Assembly (NCBI RefSeq): GCF_030815985.1
Contig: NZ_JAUSXM010000001.1
Span: forward strand, 5,828,001-5,892,000
DNA from: Paenibacillus sp. W2I17
GTDB lineage: Bacteria > Bacillota > Bacilli > Paenibacillales > Paenibacillaceae
Direction of reading: 5' to 3'
Length of the DNA: 64,000 nt
Part shown: positions 54,414 to 62,960 of the stretch, piece by piece
Numbering within the stretch: position 1 is the stretch's first letter
Layout of the letters: each line of letters opens with the position of its first letter
The notes under the pieces: model-generated
Database searches by the model: none
The model's input: the letters and a program-made list of their open reading frames with translations, nothing else
What the model was told of the DNA's origin: nothing
Translations under genes and position numbers: made by a program

Positions 54414-56079
54414 CATACGGCTTCTCTTTTTGTTTTGGATTGAATTTGTAGACCACATATCCAACGATGGCCGGGAGTACAATCCAGAAGAGCCCGGCAG
54501 CCATATTCAGGGCATCGCCCATAAAGACCAAGCTGAGTCCCATCAACAAGCTGTCGAAGATCACATGGGCGAATACAACGGCAATGAAGCCGTGACGCAG
54601 CATGATCAGACTGAACAGCAATCCAATCACCAACAGCTCAATGGGACGGGTGATTACTGGATAGATCGGATACAATGTGTGTCCAAGTGCCCAAATGATG
54701 GTTGGGATCAGACAGGCAATAAACGTGTTACGCACAATCTTTTGCATCATGCGAATGCCGAACAGTCGATAAACAGTTTCTTCACCAATACCGGCCATCC
54801 AGGCCATGATCGGGAAGAGCCAGGCATAGGTCATATTAAATGTAGATTGATCTGCTGACGTCGTTGACCATGTGCCGATGCTTCGCTCCAGAATGAAGAA
54901 CAGGATGGATTGCACACCCAGTAGAATGAATGCCCACAGGTAACCAGCAACCATGCTGTGAAGTACATATTTCCCATATCCGGGTTCTTTGGCACGAGGC
55001 CATGGGTTCAGACCTATTTTACGCCACATGCCGTCACCAGCAACGAGAGACAGATAGATGGTTGCACTCATAACCAGCGTAATTCCCATCTGCATTAACA
55101 TCAGGAACGCTAACATGAAGCTGGAGAGCCCTTGTGCCTGAAATAGTGGAATCATGTTTAGCGTACCAATTACTGAAGCTGCGAAATACACCAGTGAGAG
55201 AATGATCCCGCGTTTAAAAGATGTATGTGCTCGGGTCAGGATGCTATAGATGATTGCCAGCACGCCCAGAACAAAGGTCAGGAATGCATAGCCGCCATAG
55301 GTCATCCAATTGGCCTGACGTGTTTGATCTTTCACATAATCGGTGTGGGATTCAGGGACCGAGAAGCCAGGATCGAATGATCGTACCGCACCCTCTTCAA
55401 ACGTAAAATTCAGTTCAAGCTTGGAGTCTCCGATGGCTTTTGCAGAATCCACATACTTCAGTCCCGCTTCACCATCGCGAGTCTCCAATTGAAGTGTCGG
55501 CACTTCATAACCGAATTCGGTCAGAACGCCAGCCGCGAGCTGTTGTTTCTCGTCCAGAGATATATTGCTTTCAGCAAGTACTTGCGATGTGGTCGCTTTC
55601 CCCGTGCTTTGCTCCGCCTCAATTGCAGTATAGAGGGAAGAAGGCAGTTCCCGTTTGAAGCCGACAACTTTTCCTGTTTTCATATGTACGTCAACATTAA
55701 GATATCCGCCTTTGTTCTGATCAGGCAAACGAACGCGGAATACATCGTAAGGATAGCTAGTTTCCCATTTCTGGTTATAGATATCAAGTTGTTTGGTTTT
55801 GGCCATATACCCGTAGATATCGGAATGTGTCTGGTAGGTTACCAGAGTTTTTTCATCATCATTTGGCAGTGAATAGTCATTCACAGAAGCTGCGAATGAT
55901 CGTGCGGATTGCTTCGCCTGCTCCTTGGTTATGAAGGACGTAGACGGAATTTCTGTCGTTTGTGATGAGGTAGCAGGAAAGATCTGAAATACAAAAAATA
56001 GAATCAGGCCAATCGCCGCAAGCAACCCCAGCCGCTTGAAGTTAGCCTTGAGTAGCAAAGGCTGCCCTAAGGGATTCAT
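54382..56079 (-). CDS. CPBP-family intramembrane metalloprotease
   Basis: 565-residue membrane protein. One N-terminal helix (about 17-34), a large extracytoplasmic domain (about 40-255) with a repeated YcdB-like pattern ([20 protein letters not shown]), then about eight helices. The CPBP (Abi/CAAX-protease-like) signature is complete: [14 protein letters not shown] (EExxxR), ALGHTLYP and FAHVIFD, which supply Glu and His metal ligands. Bacterial relatives act on membrane substrates or in bacteriocin self-immunity; no substrate is evident here. AAAGGAGGAACACC lies upstream of ATG. Its coding end overlaps uvrC by 32 bp tail to tail, without an intervening terminator. Confidence 0.87.
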   Translation of the reverse strand: MNPLGQPLLLKANFKRLGLLAAIGLILFFVFQIFPATSSQTTEIPSTSFITKEQAKQSARSFAASVNDYSLPNDDEKTLVTYQTHSDIYGYMAKTKQLDIYNQKWETSYPYDVFRVRLPDQNKGGYLNVDVHMKTGKVVGFKRELPSSLYTAIEAEQSTGKATTSQVLAESNISLDEKQQLAAGVLTEFGYEVPTLQLETRDGEAGLKYVDSAKAIGDSKLELNFTFEEGAVRSFDPGFSVPESHTDYVKDQTRQANWMTYGGYAFLTFVLGVLAIIYSILTRAHTSFKRGIILSLVYFAASVIGTLNMIPLFQAQGLSSFMLAFLMLMQMGITLVMSATIYLSLVAGDGMWRKIGLNPWPRAKEPGYGKYVLHSMVAGYLWAFILLGVQSILFFILERSIGTWSTTSADQSTFNMTYAWLFPIMAWMAGIGEETVYRLFGIRMMQKIVRNTFIACLIPTIIWALGHTLYPIYPVITRPIELLVIGLLFSLIMLRHGFIAVVFAHVIFDSLLMGLSLVFMGDALNMAAGLFWIVLPAIVGYVVYKFNPKQKEKPYVTTPHHEVLQ

Positions 56080-56111
56080 GTAATGGTGTTCCTCCTTTAT
56101 TGATAGAGGTA

Positions 56112-56278
56112 GTTCAAAAAGTCCGCTTTTGATTACGAAGGTTGCCTAACGGCATCATCAGCATCGAATATGGAATTCAGCCGAAATGTCCGTTGCTCAC
56201 GTAGCTCGATCTACGCTCCGCTACTCCATTTCTATCTTCATCCCATCTTCTTGGTACTGAAAACCGCCCTTTTTGAAC
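56112..56278 (+). repeat. Inverted-repeat family B, full copy (167 bp)
   Basis: Left end GTTCAAAAAGTCCGCTTTTGA and right end CGCCCTTTTTGAAC form imperfect inverted repeats of about 29 bp (CTTGGTACTGAAAA near the right end mirrors TTTTGATTACGAAG on the left). The interior has no open frame. Same ends as 49758-49804. Miniature inverted-repeat element or long palindrome between the CPBP gene and ktrB. Confidence 0.8.
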
Positions 56279-56686
56279 ACGCACTAATATGGATATTAAA
56301 GTTAACATAGCACAGGCCAAGCAACGAATGCCAATGATGTAACGAAAACAGGTGTAAATCCTTGAAAATGAATGAAAAGGACCGAAAGAATCTGATCCAT
56401 CCGTCGCCATATCTGAGTTCTTCCCTTTTTGGCTGAATTCGATGCTATTTACACAAAAAACGTTTTGTCTACAAACGTCGCAGCGCTTATAATTTTGAAA
56501 CAAATGTGCAATGATTCGCATGTCTTTCGCCCAACAAGGGAACGAATAGAATATATTCCAACTTCATTATATATGTCGTTTTAATCTGAATCATACTTGT
56601 TTAACGTTTGGCAACAGCATTTCAAATGAAGAAGGCTCCACGGGTGTGGAGTTATTTTCATTTTAGAAGAGGTGGAAGATACTCAA
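56279..56686 (+). promoter_or_regulatory. Upstream region of ktrB
   Basis: AT-rich region without a gene. A hairpin CTCCAC-GGGT-GTGGAG (about 56636-56651) followed by a T-rich stretch sits about 35 bp before ktrB and could attenuate it. I looked for the c-di-AMP (ydaO) riboswitch often found before ktrAB and did not see its conserved segments. Confidence 0.35.
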
Positions 56687-58027
56687 GTGAAACTGAATGT
56701 TCAATGGATGCGATTATCGCCACCCCGTATTCTTGTTTTAGGGTTTGCTGGCATCATATTGGTAGGCACACTGTTGTTAATGCTTCCGGCATCCAGCCGT
56801 AACGGTGACAGTCTTGCATTTATTGATGCGCTCTTCACAGCGACTTCGGCTGTTTGTGTCACTGGTTTGGTTGTGGTCGATACAGGGACTCATTTCTCGG
56901 TGCTGGGTCAGGTTGTGATCGCGATTCTGATTCAGATTGGCGGACTGGGCTTCATGACAATGTCCACATTGGTTGCCATTGCGTTCAAACGGCGGATTTC
57001 GCTTAGAGAACGGTTGATTCTACAGGAAGCGATGAATCAGAGCACGATGGAGGGCATCGTCCGGCTGATTCGGAAAGTTGTGATCTACTCACTCATTATT
57101 GAAGGCATATGTGGCACACTGTTTGCCATCCGCTGGTCGTTCGACATGCCGGTCGGACAGGCGATCTATTATGGCTATTGGCATGCGATCTCCATGTTTA
57201 ACAATGCGGGCTTTGATATGTTTGGGGATTTCCGCAGTCTGACCGGTTATGTGTATGACCCGTTGGTTAATTTTACAGCAATGTTCCTGATTGTCTCTGG
57301 CGGTATCGGTTTTGTGGTGTTGTCAGACCTGGTGGATTACCACAAAACGCGGAAGCTGTCTCTGCACTCCAAAGTTGTACTGTTAATGACTGGATTGTTA
57401 ATTGTGTTTGGTGCACTTGTCATTTTCGTATTTGAATTCAGCAATCCACGGACACTGGGTGGCCTGAACTGGGGTGGCAAAATTCTCGGTTCATTCTTCC
57501 AGTCCGTTACGCCGCGAACAGCAGGAGCCAATACGGTAGATATTGCCGGACTCAGACAGGCAACACAGTTCTTTATGATCATTCTGATGTTCATTGGTGC
57601 TTCGCCGGGTTCTACCGGAGGCGGGATCAAAACAACGACATTTATGATTATGGCTGGCGCGGTCATCGCCATGATGCGTGGACGTGAAGATATCGTATTT
57701 TTCCGCTACCGGCTCGTACAGGAACGGATTTTCAAGGCGCTCACCATTACATTGCTGGCGCTTTTGTTAATCATAGCTGTAACGATGGCACTGAGTACCA
57801 CAGAAGACGCCAGTTTTATGATGATCTTATTTGAAACGACATCAGCCTTTGGTACTGTCGGATTATCACTCGGACTGACGCTGAAGCTGACTACATTGGG
57901 CAAGCTCCTGATCTGTTTTACGATGTTTGCAGGAAGGCTTGGACCGATCACATTAGCGTATGCACTTGGGCAGAAAAAGGGTAAAGAGTTATACAGGTAT
58001 CCGGAAGGCAAAATGATTATTGGATAA
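56687..58027 (+). CDS. ktrB: Potassium uptake membrane subunit KtrB (TrkH/Ktr family)
   Basis: About 446-residue K+ channel-like transporter with four M1-P-M2 repeats. Selectivity-filter segments are recognisable: TSAVCVTGLVV, MFNNAGFDMFG, SPGSTGGGIKTT and TSAFGTVGLSL. KtrB dimerises and is gated by the cytoplasmic KtrA ring, which is encoded next. I prefer the GTG at 56687 (MKLNVQWMRLSPPRILVLGF) with AGAGGTGG ten bases before it; the GTG at 56672 coincides with that ribosome site. The gap to ktrA is 54 bp and contains a 24-bp repeat also present near ndh. Confidence 0.93.
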   Translation: MKLNVQWMRLSPPRILVLGFAGIILVGTLLLMLPASSRNGDSLAFIDALFTATSAVCVTGLVVVDTGTHFSVLGQVVIAILIQIGGLGFMTMSTLVAIAFKRRISLRERLILQEAMNQSTMEGIVRLIRKVVIYSLIIEGICGTLFAIRWSFDMPVGQAIYYGYWHAISMFNNAGFDMFGDFRSLTGYVYDPLVNFTAMFLIVSGGIGFVVLSDLVDYHKTRKLSLHSKVVLLMTGLLIVFGALVIFVFEFSNPRTLGGLNWGGKILGSFFQSVTPRTAGANTVDIAGLRQATQFFMIILMFIGASPGSTGGGIKTTTFMIMAGAVIAMMRGREDIVFFRYRLVQERIFKALTITLLALLLIIAVTMALSTTEDASFMMILFETTSAFGTVGLSLGLTLKLTTLGKLLICFTMFAGRLGPITLAYALGQKKGKELYRYPEGKMIIG

Positions 58028-58031
58028 ATCT

Positions 58032-58055
58032 ATTTTTAGTGAGTTATGAAATTGA
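58032..58055. repeat. 24-bp exact repeat, copy 2 (between ktrB and ktrA)
   Basis: Identical to 16711-16734, same strand. Fills much of the short ktrB-ktrA gap. Confidence 0.7.
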
Positions 58056-58081
58056 TTTGGATAAGGGGATCGTGAAGAACA

Positions 58082-58753
58082 ATGAAAACCCAGCAGTTTG
58101 CGGTGATCGGGCTTGGACGGTTTGGGTCCAGTCTGGCACAGGAATTAATGGAACTCGGCTACGAGGTGCTTGGGATCGATAAAAATGAAGAAGTCGTCGA
58201 AGACATGAGTGAATTGGTCACCCATGCCGTTGTAGCCGATGCCACAGATGAGGAAGTGCTGCGCTCCCTGGGTATTCGAAATTTTGACTGCTGTATCGTT
58301 GCCATCGGGGATGATATTCAGACGAGCATTCTCACCGCGATTCTGTTAAAAGAGCTGGGCGTCAAGACGGTTGTGGCCAAGGCCATATCCGTCCTTCACG
58401 GACGCGCATTGGATAAACTGGGGATTGATCGTGTCGTTTATCCAGAGCGGGATATGGGCATTCGGGTTGCCCATCAGCTGGTTACCCCGAACTTGCTGGA
58501 TTACATTGAATTATCCAATGATTACAGTATTGTTGAGATGAAGGTTCCCGCCTGCCTGCACAACAAAACCCTTTCGACCCTGAATGCACGTGTACGTTTT
58601 GGTTGCAGCATTGTAGCGTTACAGAAAGAAGCCGGGGTCATTATTGCTCCGACGGCACTGGATTCGCTTCAAATGGGAGATATCATGGTCATTATTGGTA
58701 ATAATGCAGATATCGACCGATTTGAAGAAGAGGTTATCAGCCAGGAGAGCTGA
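58082..58753 (+). CDS. ktrA: Potassium uptake regulatory subunit KtrA (RCK domains)
   Basis: 223-residue cytoplasmic gating protein. RCK_N Rossmann domain at 1-125 with FAVIGLGRFGSSLAQEL (nucleotide-binding GxGxxG) and the acidic end of strand 2 in VLGIDKNEE. RCK_C domain about 140-220 (MKVPACLHNKTLSTLNARVRFGCSIVALQ), the part that binds c-di-AMP in relatives. An octameric ring opens KtrB on ATP binding. Ribosome site GGGGATCGTGAAGAAC is modest. A hairpin (AGCCAGGC/GCCTGGCT, 58778-58799) follows but lacks a T-run. Confidence 0.95.
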   Translation: MKTQQFAVIGLGRFGSSLAQELMELGYEVLGIDKNEEVVEDMSELVTHAVVADATDEEVLRSLGIRNFDCCIVAIGDDIQTSILTAILLKELGVKTVVAKAISVLHGRALDKLGIDRVVYPERDMGIRVAHQLVTPNLLDYIELSNDYSIVEMKVPACLHNKTLSTLNARVRFGCSIVALQKEAGVIIAPTALDSLQMGDIMVIIGNNADIDRFEEEVISQES

Positions 58754-58811
58754 TAATTAAGATGAGTTGAATATGGAAGCCAGGCGTTAGAGCCTGGCTG
58801 ATTCAGATCAA

Positions 58812-58856
58812 AGCTAAGGCGTCGTAGTCCTCCGTGAGGGCAATGGCGCCTTAGCT
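58812..58856. terminator. Hairpin at convergent ktrA/lysR ends
   Basis: AGCTAAGGCG pairs with CGCCTTAGCT. It overlaps the lysR stop region; the T-run is weak on either strand. Confidence 0.45.
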
Positions 58857-59738
58857 GTAAAGAGTGCAGCCGTCTCCTTGACCCATTGTCTGGAGGTCTC
58901 GCTGAGGTCCTCTTTTTTCCCCATAGATCATACAGGTTGTTCTGCGGGTCTGCTGTAATTGAGGCAAATGAACAGAAACAAGATCATTGTCCGCTAGCAA
59001 TTGTGGACGAAGATATGACTTGGGCAATAGAGCAGCGGCTTTGGCAGAAGGCAGTAGTCGGATGATCGCTTCGAAGGAATCAATCTCCATGCGAATATCC
59101 GGCATCACGGCACAGCGCTGGAAGAGGTCGTCTGTTAATTTGCGGTACCAGGTGCCTTTGGAGAACGTGATCATCGGCAGATCCTGCAAATGCTCCATCC
59201 CGGCTTCCTTACCGGATAAGGGGTGTGTAAGTGGCACAACCAGTTCCAGGTGATCGTCAAAGAGTGGCACACAGTTAAGCCCCACTTCACTGATGGAGGA
59301 GGCGACAATGCCCACATCGGCTTTTTTGTCACGCACAAACGAGACAATTTCATGTGTTTTTCCCGTCAACAGTTTCAGTTCGGCATTTGGATGTTTCTCC
59401 ATAAAGGCATTGACGAGAGGTGGTAACGTAGTTTGAAGCGTCGTCAGACTGGCTCCGAGTGTAATGGTGCTTTGTTCTTCGTCTTTATACTGGGCCAGCA
59501 TGGTGAGGAACTTCTGTTGCTGCTGTTTCTGTTCTACAGCGTAGGTATAGGTGAACTGGCCCACACTGGTTAACTCCAGCCGTTTGCCACGGCGGTGGAA
59601 CAGGGCAACCCCGAGTTCATCCTCCAATTTGGCAATTTTGCGTGAGAGTGCGGGTTGGGACAAGTTCAGTAACTTGGATGCACGGTTCAGGCTGGACTGC
59701 TCCACGACCGCTGCAAATGCATTTAACTCCTCAAACAT
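58851..59738 (-). CDS. LysR-family regulator (CcpC/CitR-like), C-terminus shifted
   Basis: About 295-residue LysR-type regulator divergent from sdhCAB. N-terminal winged helix: FAAVVEQSSLNRASKLLNLSQPALSRKIAKLEDELGVALFHR. Effector-binding domain about 85-295. The start ATG 59738 follows AAGAGGTTATTGTTC. As sequenced it ends RGPQRDLQTMGQGDGCTLYS, which does not look like a LysR end. Removing one base from the T6 run at 58913-58918 (A6 in the gene) restores EKEDLSETSRQWVKETAALFTAK, ending at 58814. This is a likely homopolymer indel. Its location beside sdh suggests TCA-cycle control like CcpC/CitR, with a dyad at 59829-59847. Confidence 0.85.
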   Translation of the reverse strand: MFEELNAFAAVVEQSSLNRASKLLNLSQPALSRKIAKLEDELGVALFHRRGKRLELTSVGQFTYTYAVEQKQQQQKFLTMLAQYKDEEQSTITLGASLTTLQTTLPPLVNAFMEKHPNAELKLLTGKTHEIVSFVRDKKADVGIVASSISEVGLNCVPLFDDHLELVVPLTHPLSGKEAGMEHLQDLPMITFSKGTWYRKLTDDLFQRCAVMPDIRMEIDSFEAIIRLLPSAKAAALLPKSYLRPQLLADNDLVSVHLPQLQQTRRTTCMIYGEKRGPQRDLQTMGQGDGCTLYS

Positions 59739-59828
59739 GAACAATAACCTCTTTTCCATGAATGTGATTCTTGCCCTTGCTTAATCGTTTTCCATGTTGT
59801 ATAGCCTGTAAACCCAATGTTTCACTGC

Positions 59829-59847
59829 TTATACCTATAGGTTATAA
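59829..59847. promoter_or_regulatory. LysR-type operator candidate upstream of sdhC
   Basis: TTATACCTATAGGTTATAA is a near-perfect dyad centred on the palindrome ACCTATAGGT (59833-59842). It resembles the ATAA-N7-TTAT boxes bound by CcpC-type regulators and lies between divergent lysR and sdhC. Confidence 0.5.
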
Positions 59848-59895
59848 CATTTAATAATTATATTGCAATTCCCTTATAAGAAAAAAAGGAGTAAC

Positions 59896-59979
59896 ATGAA
59901 TCGTGACACAAGTTGTTCACACCTGGGGAAAACGGAACAATTTGTCGAACCTTTTCATGGAAAAGGTTTCGTGTCATGA
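59896..59979 (+). CDS. Possible 27-codon leader peptide upstream of sdhC
   Basis: AAGGAGTAAC-ATG opens a 27-residue frame (MNRDTSCSHLGKTEQFVEPF...) ending at a TGA 54 bp before sdhC. The ribosome site is better than that of sdhC. The frame contains a hairpin (AACCTTTTC / GAAAAGGTT, 59948-59968). It could be a translated leader that regulates sdhC, or chance. No homology claim. Confidence 0.3.
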   Translation: MNRDTSCSHLGKTEQFVEPFHGKGFVS

Positions 59980-60033
59980 TAAGTGAAATCATTTATGAAA
60001 ACGTTGTATTTAGCGAAAGGGGATCGACATTTT

Positions 60034-60702
60034 ATGAAAGGGTTTTACTCCAGAAAGCTGCACTCCTTGCTTGGCGTCATTCCGCTCAGTTTGTTTTTTG
60101 TTGAGCATTTGGTGACGAACTTCTCGGCAGTTGAAGGCGGCAAAGAGGCTTTTGACGGTGCTGTTGCATTTTTGAACAGTCTGCCACTGGTTATTGTTTT
60201 GGAAACGCTCCTCATCTGGTTACCGTTGTTCTATCACGGTGTATATGGTCTGTATATTGCTTATCAGGCCAAGCCTAACGTGGGCCGTTATGGCAATGAG
60301 CGCAACTGGCGTTACACGTTGCAGCGGGTCAGTGGTGTCATTACGTTTGTATTCGTAATCTGGCACGTATGGGAGACTCGGGTGCAGGTTGCGTTGGGTA
60401 CAGTCACCCACGAAGAACTTGGTGGTGTCATTCATGAGATCGTGATGAACCCGGTAACATTTATTCTATATCTGATCAGTGTAGTTGCGGCATCCTATCA
60501 CTTTGCCAACGGTCTGTGGTCGTTTCTCGTTAGCTGGGGGATTACCGTGGGTCCGCGTGCGCAGCGTGTGTCTTCTTACGTGTGCATGAGTTTGTTTGGT
60601 ATTATTTCCATTATGTTTATTGCTTCGTTGTTCGCTTTCCGGAGCATGGATTTCCAAGCAGTAACTTCGATGGTTGAAGTAGTAAAAACAGTTCTAATTT
60701 AA
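60034..60702 (+). CDS. sdhC: Succinate dehydrogenase cytochrome b558 subunit
   Basis: 222-residue membrane anchor with five helices that binds two haem b groups and menaquinone. MKGFYSRKLHSLLGVIPLSLFFVEHLVTN matches the B. subtilis SdhC opening (YRKLHSLLGVIP), and histidines in EHLV, YHGVY, VIWHVWE and SYHFANG are candidate haem ligands. I chose the ATG at 60034 with AAAGGGGATCG upstream. It heads the sdhCAB operon and is separated by 43 bp from sdhA. Confidence 0.93.
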   Translation: MKGFYSRKLHSLLGVIPLSLFFVEHLVTNFSAVEGGKEAFDGAVAFLNSLPLVIVLETLLIWLPLFYHGVYGLYIAYQAKPNVGRYGNERNWRYTLQRVSGVITFVFVIWHVWETRVQVALGTVTHEELGGVIHEIVMNPVTFILYLISVVAASYHFANGLWSFLVSWGITVGPRAQRVSSYVCMSLFGIISIMFIASLFAFRSMDFQAVTSMVEVVKTVLI

Positions 60703-60745
60703 GCATTTAGCGTATAAATGCTGACTTATAAGGGAGTGAACAGCA

Positions 60746-62488
60746 ATGGCATCAACGAATGTAATTATTGTGGGCGGCGGTCTCGCGGGATTGATGGCGG
60801 CGATCAAATCGGCTGAAGCCGGAGTCCATGTTCATTTATTTTCACTGGTTCCTGTTAAACGATCCCACTCTGTATGTGCACAAGGCGGCATTAACGGAGC
60901 GGTAAATACCAAGGGTGAGGGTGACTCCCCATGGGTACACTTTGACGATACGGTATACGGCGGTGACTTCCTTGCGAACCAACCTCCTGTTAAAGCGATG
61001 TGCGAAGCAGCACCTGGCATCATTCACCTGATGGACCGTATGGGCGTAATGTTCAACCGGACACCGGAAGGTTTGCTTGATTTCCGTCGTTTCGGGGGAA
61101 CAAAGCATCACCGTACGGCGTTTGCCGGAGCGACAACAGGACAACAATTGCTCTATGCATTAGACGAGCAGGTACGTCGCTGGGAAGCAGCGGGCCTGGT
61201 TACGAAATATGAGAACTGGGAGTTCTTGCAGGCGGTTTTGGATGATGAAGGCGTATGTCGTGGGATCGTAGCTCAGGATCTGAAAACGATGAAGGTACAG
61301 ACCTTCCCGGCAGAAGCGGTTATTTTGGCGAGTGGTGGTCCGGGGATCATCTTTGGTAAAACGACCAACTCTGTAATTAACACAGGTACAGCGGCAAGTG
61401 CGGTGTATCAGCAAGGTGTAAATTACGCCAACGGGGAGTTCATTCAGATACACCCGACAGCCATTCCAGGGGATGACAAGCTGCGTCTCATGTCTGAATC
61501 CGCACGTGGTGAAGGTGGACGGATCTGGACGTACAAAGACGGAAAACCTTGGTACTTCCTTGAAGAAAAATATCCTTCTTACGGAAACTTGGTTCCACGT
61601 GATATCGCGACTCGTGAAATCTTCAGCGTCTGCGTAGATATGGGTCTGGGTGTGAACGGCGAGAACATGGTTTATCTCGATTTGTCGCACAAAGATCCGA
61701 AGGAACTGGATGTTAAACTCGGCGGAATCATTGAAATCTATGAGAAGTTCATGGGTGATGACCCGCGTAAAATCCCAATGAAAATCTTCCCGGCAGTCCA
61801 TTATTCCATGGGTGGTATGTGGGTAGATTACAACCAAATGACTAACATTCCGGGGCTGTTCGCAGCTGGTGAATGTGAATATCAATACCATGGTGCGAAC
61901 CGTCTGGGTGCAAACTCACTGGTATCTGCGATCTATGGTGGTATGGTGGCTGGACCAAAAGCGGCTGAATATATCAAAGGACTTAAAAAATCGTCCGCTG
62001 ATATCCCATCTTCCGTATTTGAGAAACACACCAAACAACAAAGCGACAAATACGAAGGCATCTTGAAAATGCAAGGCACGGAAAATGCCTATGTCATTCA
62101 TAAAGAGCTTGGCGAGTGGATGACAGCCAACATGACGGTTGTGCGCTACAACGACAAGCTTGAAGCCACGATTGGCAAGATCAAGGAATTGAAAGAGCGT
62201 TATGGCAAAATCAACATGTATGACAGCTCCGGTTGGAATAACCCAAGCGCAGCATTCACTCGCCAACTGTGGAACATGATTGAATTGGCAGAAGCAATGA
62301 CTCTCGGCGCACTGCTGCGTAACGAAAGCCGCGGCGCGCATTACAAACCGGAATTCACGGAACGTAATGACGAAGAGTTCCTGAAAACGACTATCGCAAG
62401 CTGGTCGAAAGAAGGCCCGAAAATCTCGTACGAGCCAGTAGACGTATCCCTGATCCCACCACGTATCCGGGATTACTCCAAGGATTAA
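60746..62488 (+). CDS. sdhA: Succinate dehydrogenase flavoprotein subunit
   Basis: 580-residue FAD subunit that oxidises succinate to fumarate. Dinucleotide-binding VIIVGGGLAGLMAA at the start. His 41 in KRSHSVCAQGG is the expected site of covalent FAD attachment. FIQIHPTAIP, SESARGEGG and HYSMGGMWVDYN form the dicarboxylate site, and GECEYQYHGANRLGANSL completes the FAD site. Length and sequence are of the Bacillus type B SDH. GGGAGTGAACAGCA precedes the ATG. An unusual 472-bp gap separates it from sdhB. Confidence 0.97.
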   Translation: MASTNVIIVGGGLAGLMAAIKSAEAGVHVHLFSLVPVKRSHSVCAQGGINGAVNTKGEGDSPWVHFDDTVYGGDFLANQPPVKAMCEAAPGIIHLMDRMGVMFNRTPEGLLDFRRFGGTKHHRTAFAGATTGQQLLYALDEQVRRWEAAGLVTKYENWEFLQAVLDDEGVCRGIVAQDLKTMKVQTFPAEAVILASGGPGIIFGKTTNSVINTGTAASAVYQQGVNYANGEFIQIHPTAIPGDDKLRLMSESARGEGGRIWTYKDGKPWYFLEEKYPSYGNLVPRDIATREIFSVCVDMGLGVNGENMVYLDLSHKDPKELDVKLGGIIEIYEKFMGDDPRKIPMKIFPAVHYSMGGMWVDYNQMTNIPGLFAAGECEYQYHGANRLGANSLVSAIYGGMVAGPKAAEYIKGLKKSSADIPSSVFEKHTKQQSDKYEGILKMQGTENAYVIHKELGEWMTANMTVVRYNDKLEATIGKIKELKERYGKINMYDSSGWNNPSAAFTRQLWNMIELAEAMTLGALLRNESRGAHYKPEFTERNDEEFLKTTIASWSKEGPKISYEPVDVSLIPPRIRDYSKD

Positions 62489-62539
62489 GAAGTACCACTC
62501 TATTGATGTAATGAATAGTTAAACACCTGAACGGCGAGG

Positions 62540-62750
62540 CAGGAGAACTTTGGAGAAGCAGAGCTTCTTCAAAGTTACTGCCATCAACGTGATGGAGTGA
62601 AGGTTCTCAGCAAAGGTACTCTGTGTGCACAAAGCAGCAGAGGAAGCCAAAATACCTGTTCATAAGCAAGCAACGAATTGGCAAAGCTTGCATATTTAAA
62701 ATTACCGCAATCCAGCTTGAATGGAGTGCAGTTTCCAGCAGAGTGACCCA
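62540..62750 (+). repeat. Degenerate tandem hairpin units between sdhA and sdhB
   Basis: Two related segments: about 62548-62668 and about 62690-62785. Shared blocks include GGAGTGAAGGTTCTCAGCAAAGG / GGAGTGCAGTTTCCAGCAGAGT and GCAGAGGAAGCCAAAATACC / GCGGAGGAAGCGGAAATGCC. The first folds as GAGAACTT outer stem, CTTTGGAGAAGC / GCTTCTTCAAAG hairpin, and CCATCA-ACG-TGATGG hairpin, again a three-way-junction plan. No coding frame. Confidence 0.55.
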
Positions 62751-62903
62751 GTGCACGACGTAGCGGAGGAAGCGGAAATGCCCAGAAGAAGCGAAGAGCT
62801 CGCCTTTATCACCGGATTTTAACCCTGGGAAGGGTTGATCAAAAAAATCCGGGGATAACAGCGATCAGAGGGGCATTCCGCTGACGAAGCGTCTCCCGTG
62901 CAC
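62751..62903 (+). repeat. Folded repeat family A, copy 7, between sdhA and sdhB
   Basis: GTGCACG (62751-62757) pairs with CGTGCAC (62897-62903), and GCGGAAATGCCC pairs with GGGGCATTCCGC. The core has GCGA-AGAGC-TCGC and the long hairpin TTATCACCGGATTTT / AAAATCCGGGGATAA-like with tip AACCCTGGGAAGGGTT. Outer stems differ wholly in sequence from copies 1-6 yet still pair. It ends 57 bp before sdhB. Confidence 0.85.
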
Positions 62904-62960
62904 CAAAACATTTTGCGCATCAGCAATACAATCATCGTCACCAGAGGAGGGGACAACGAT

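Noticed and set aside
56279..56686. c-di-AMP (ydaO) riboswitch before ktrB
   Set aside because: Searched for because ktrAB often has one, but the conserved segments are absent; only a short hairpin is present.
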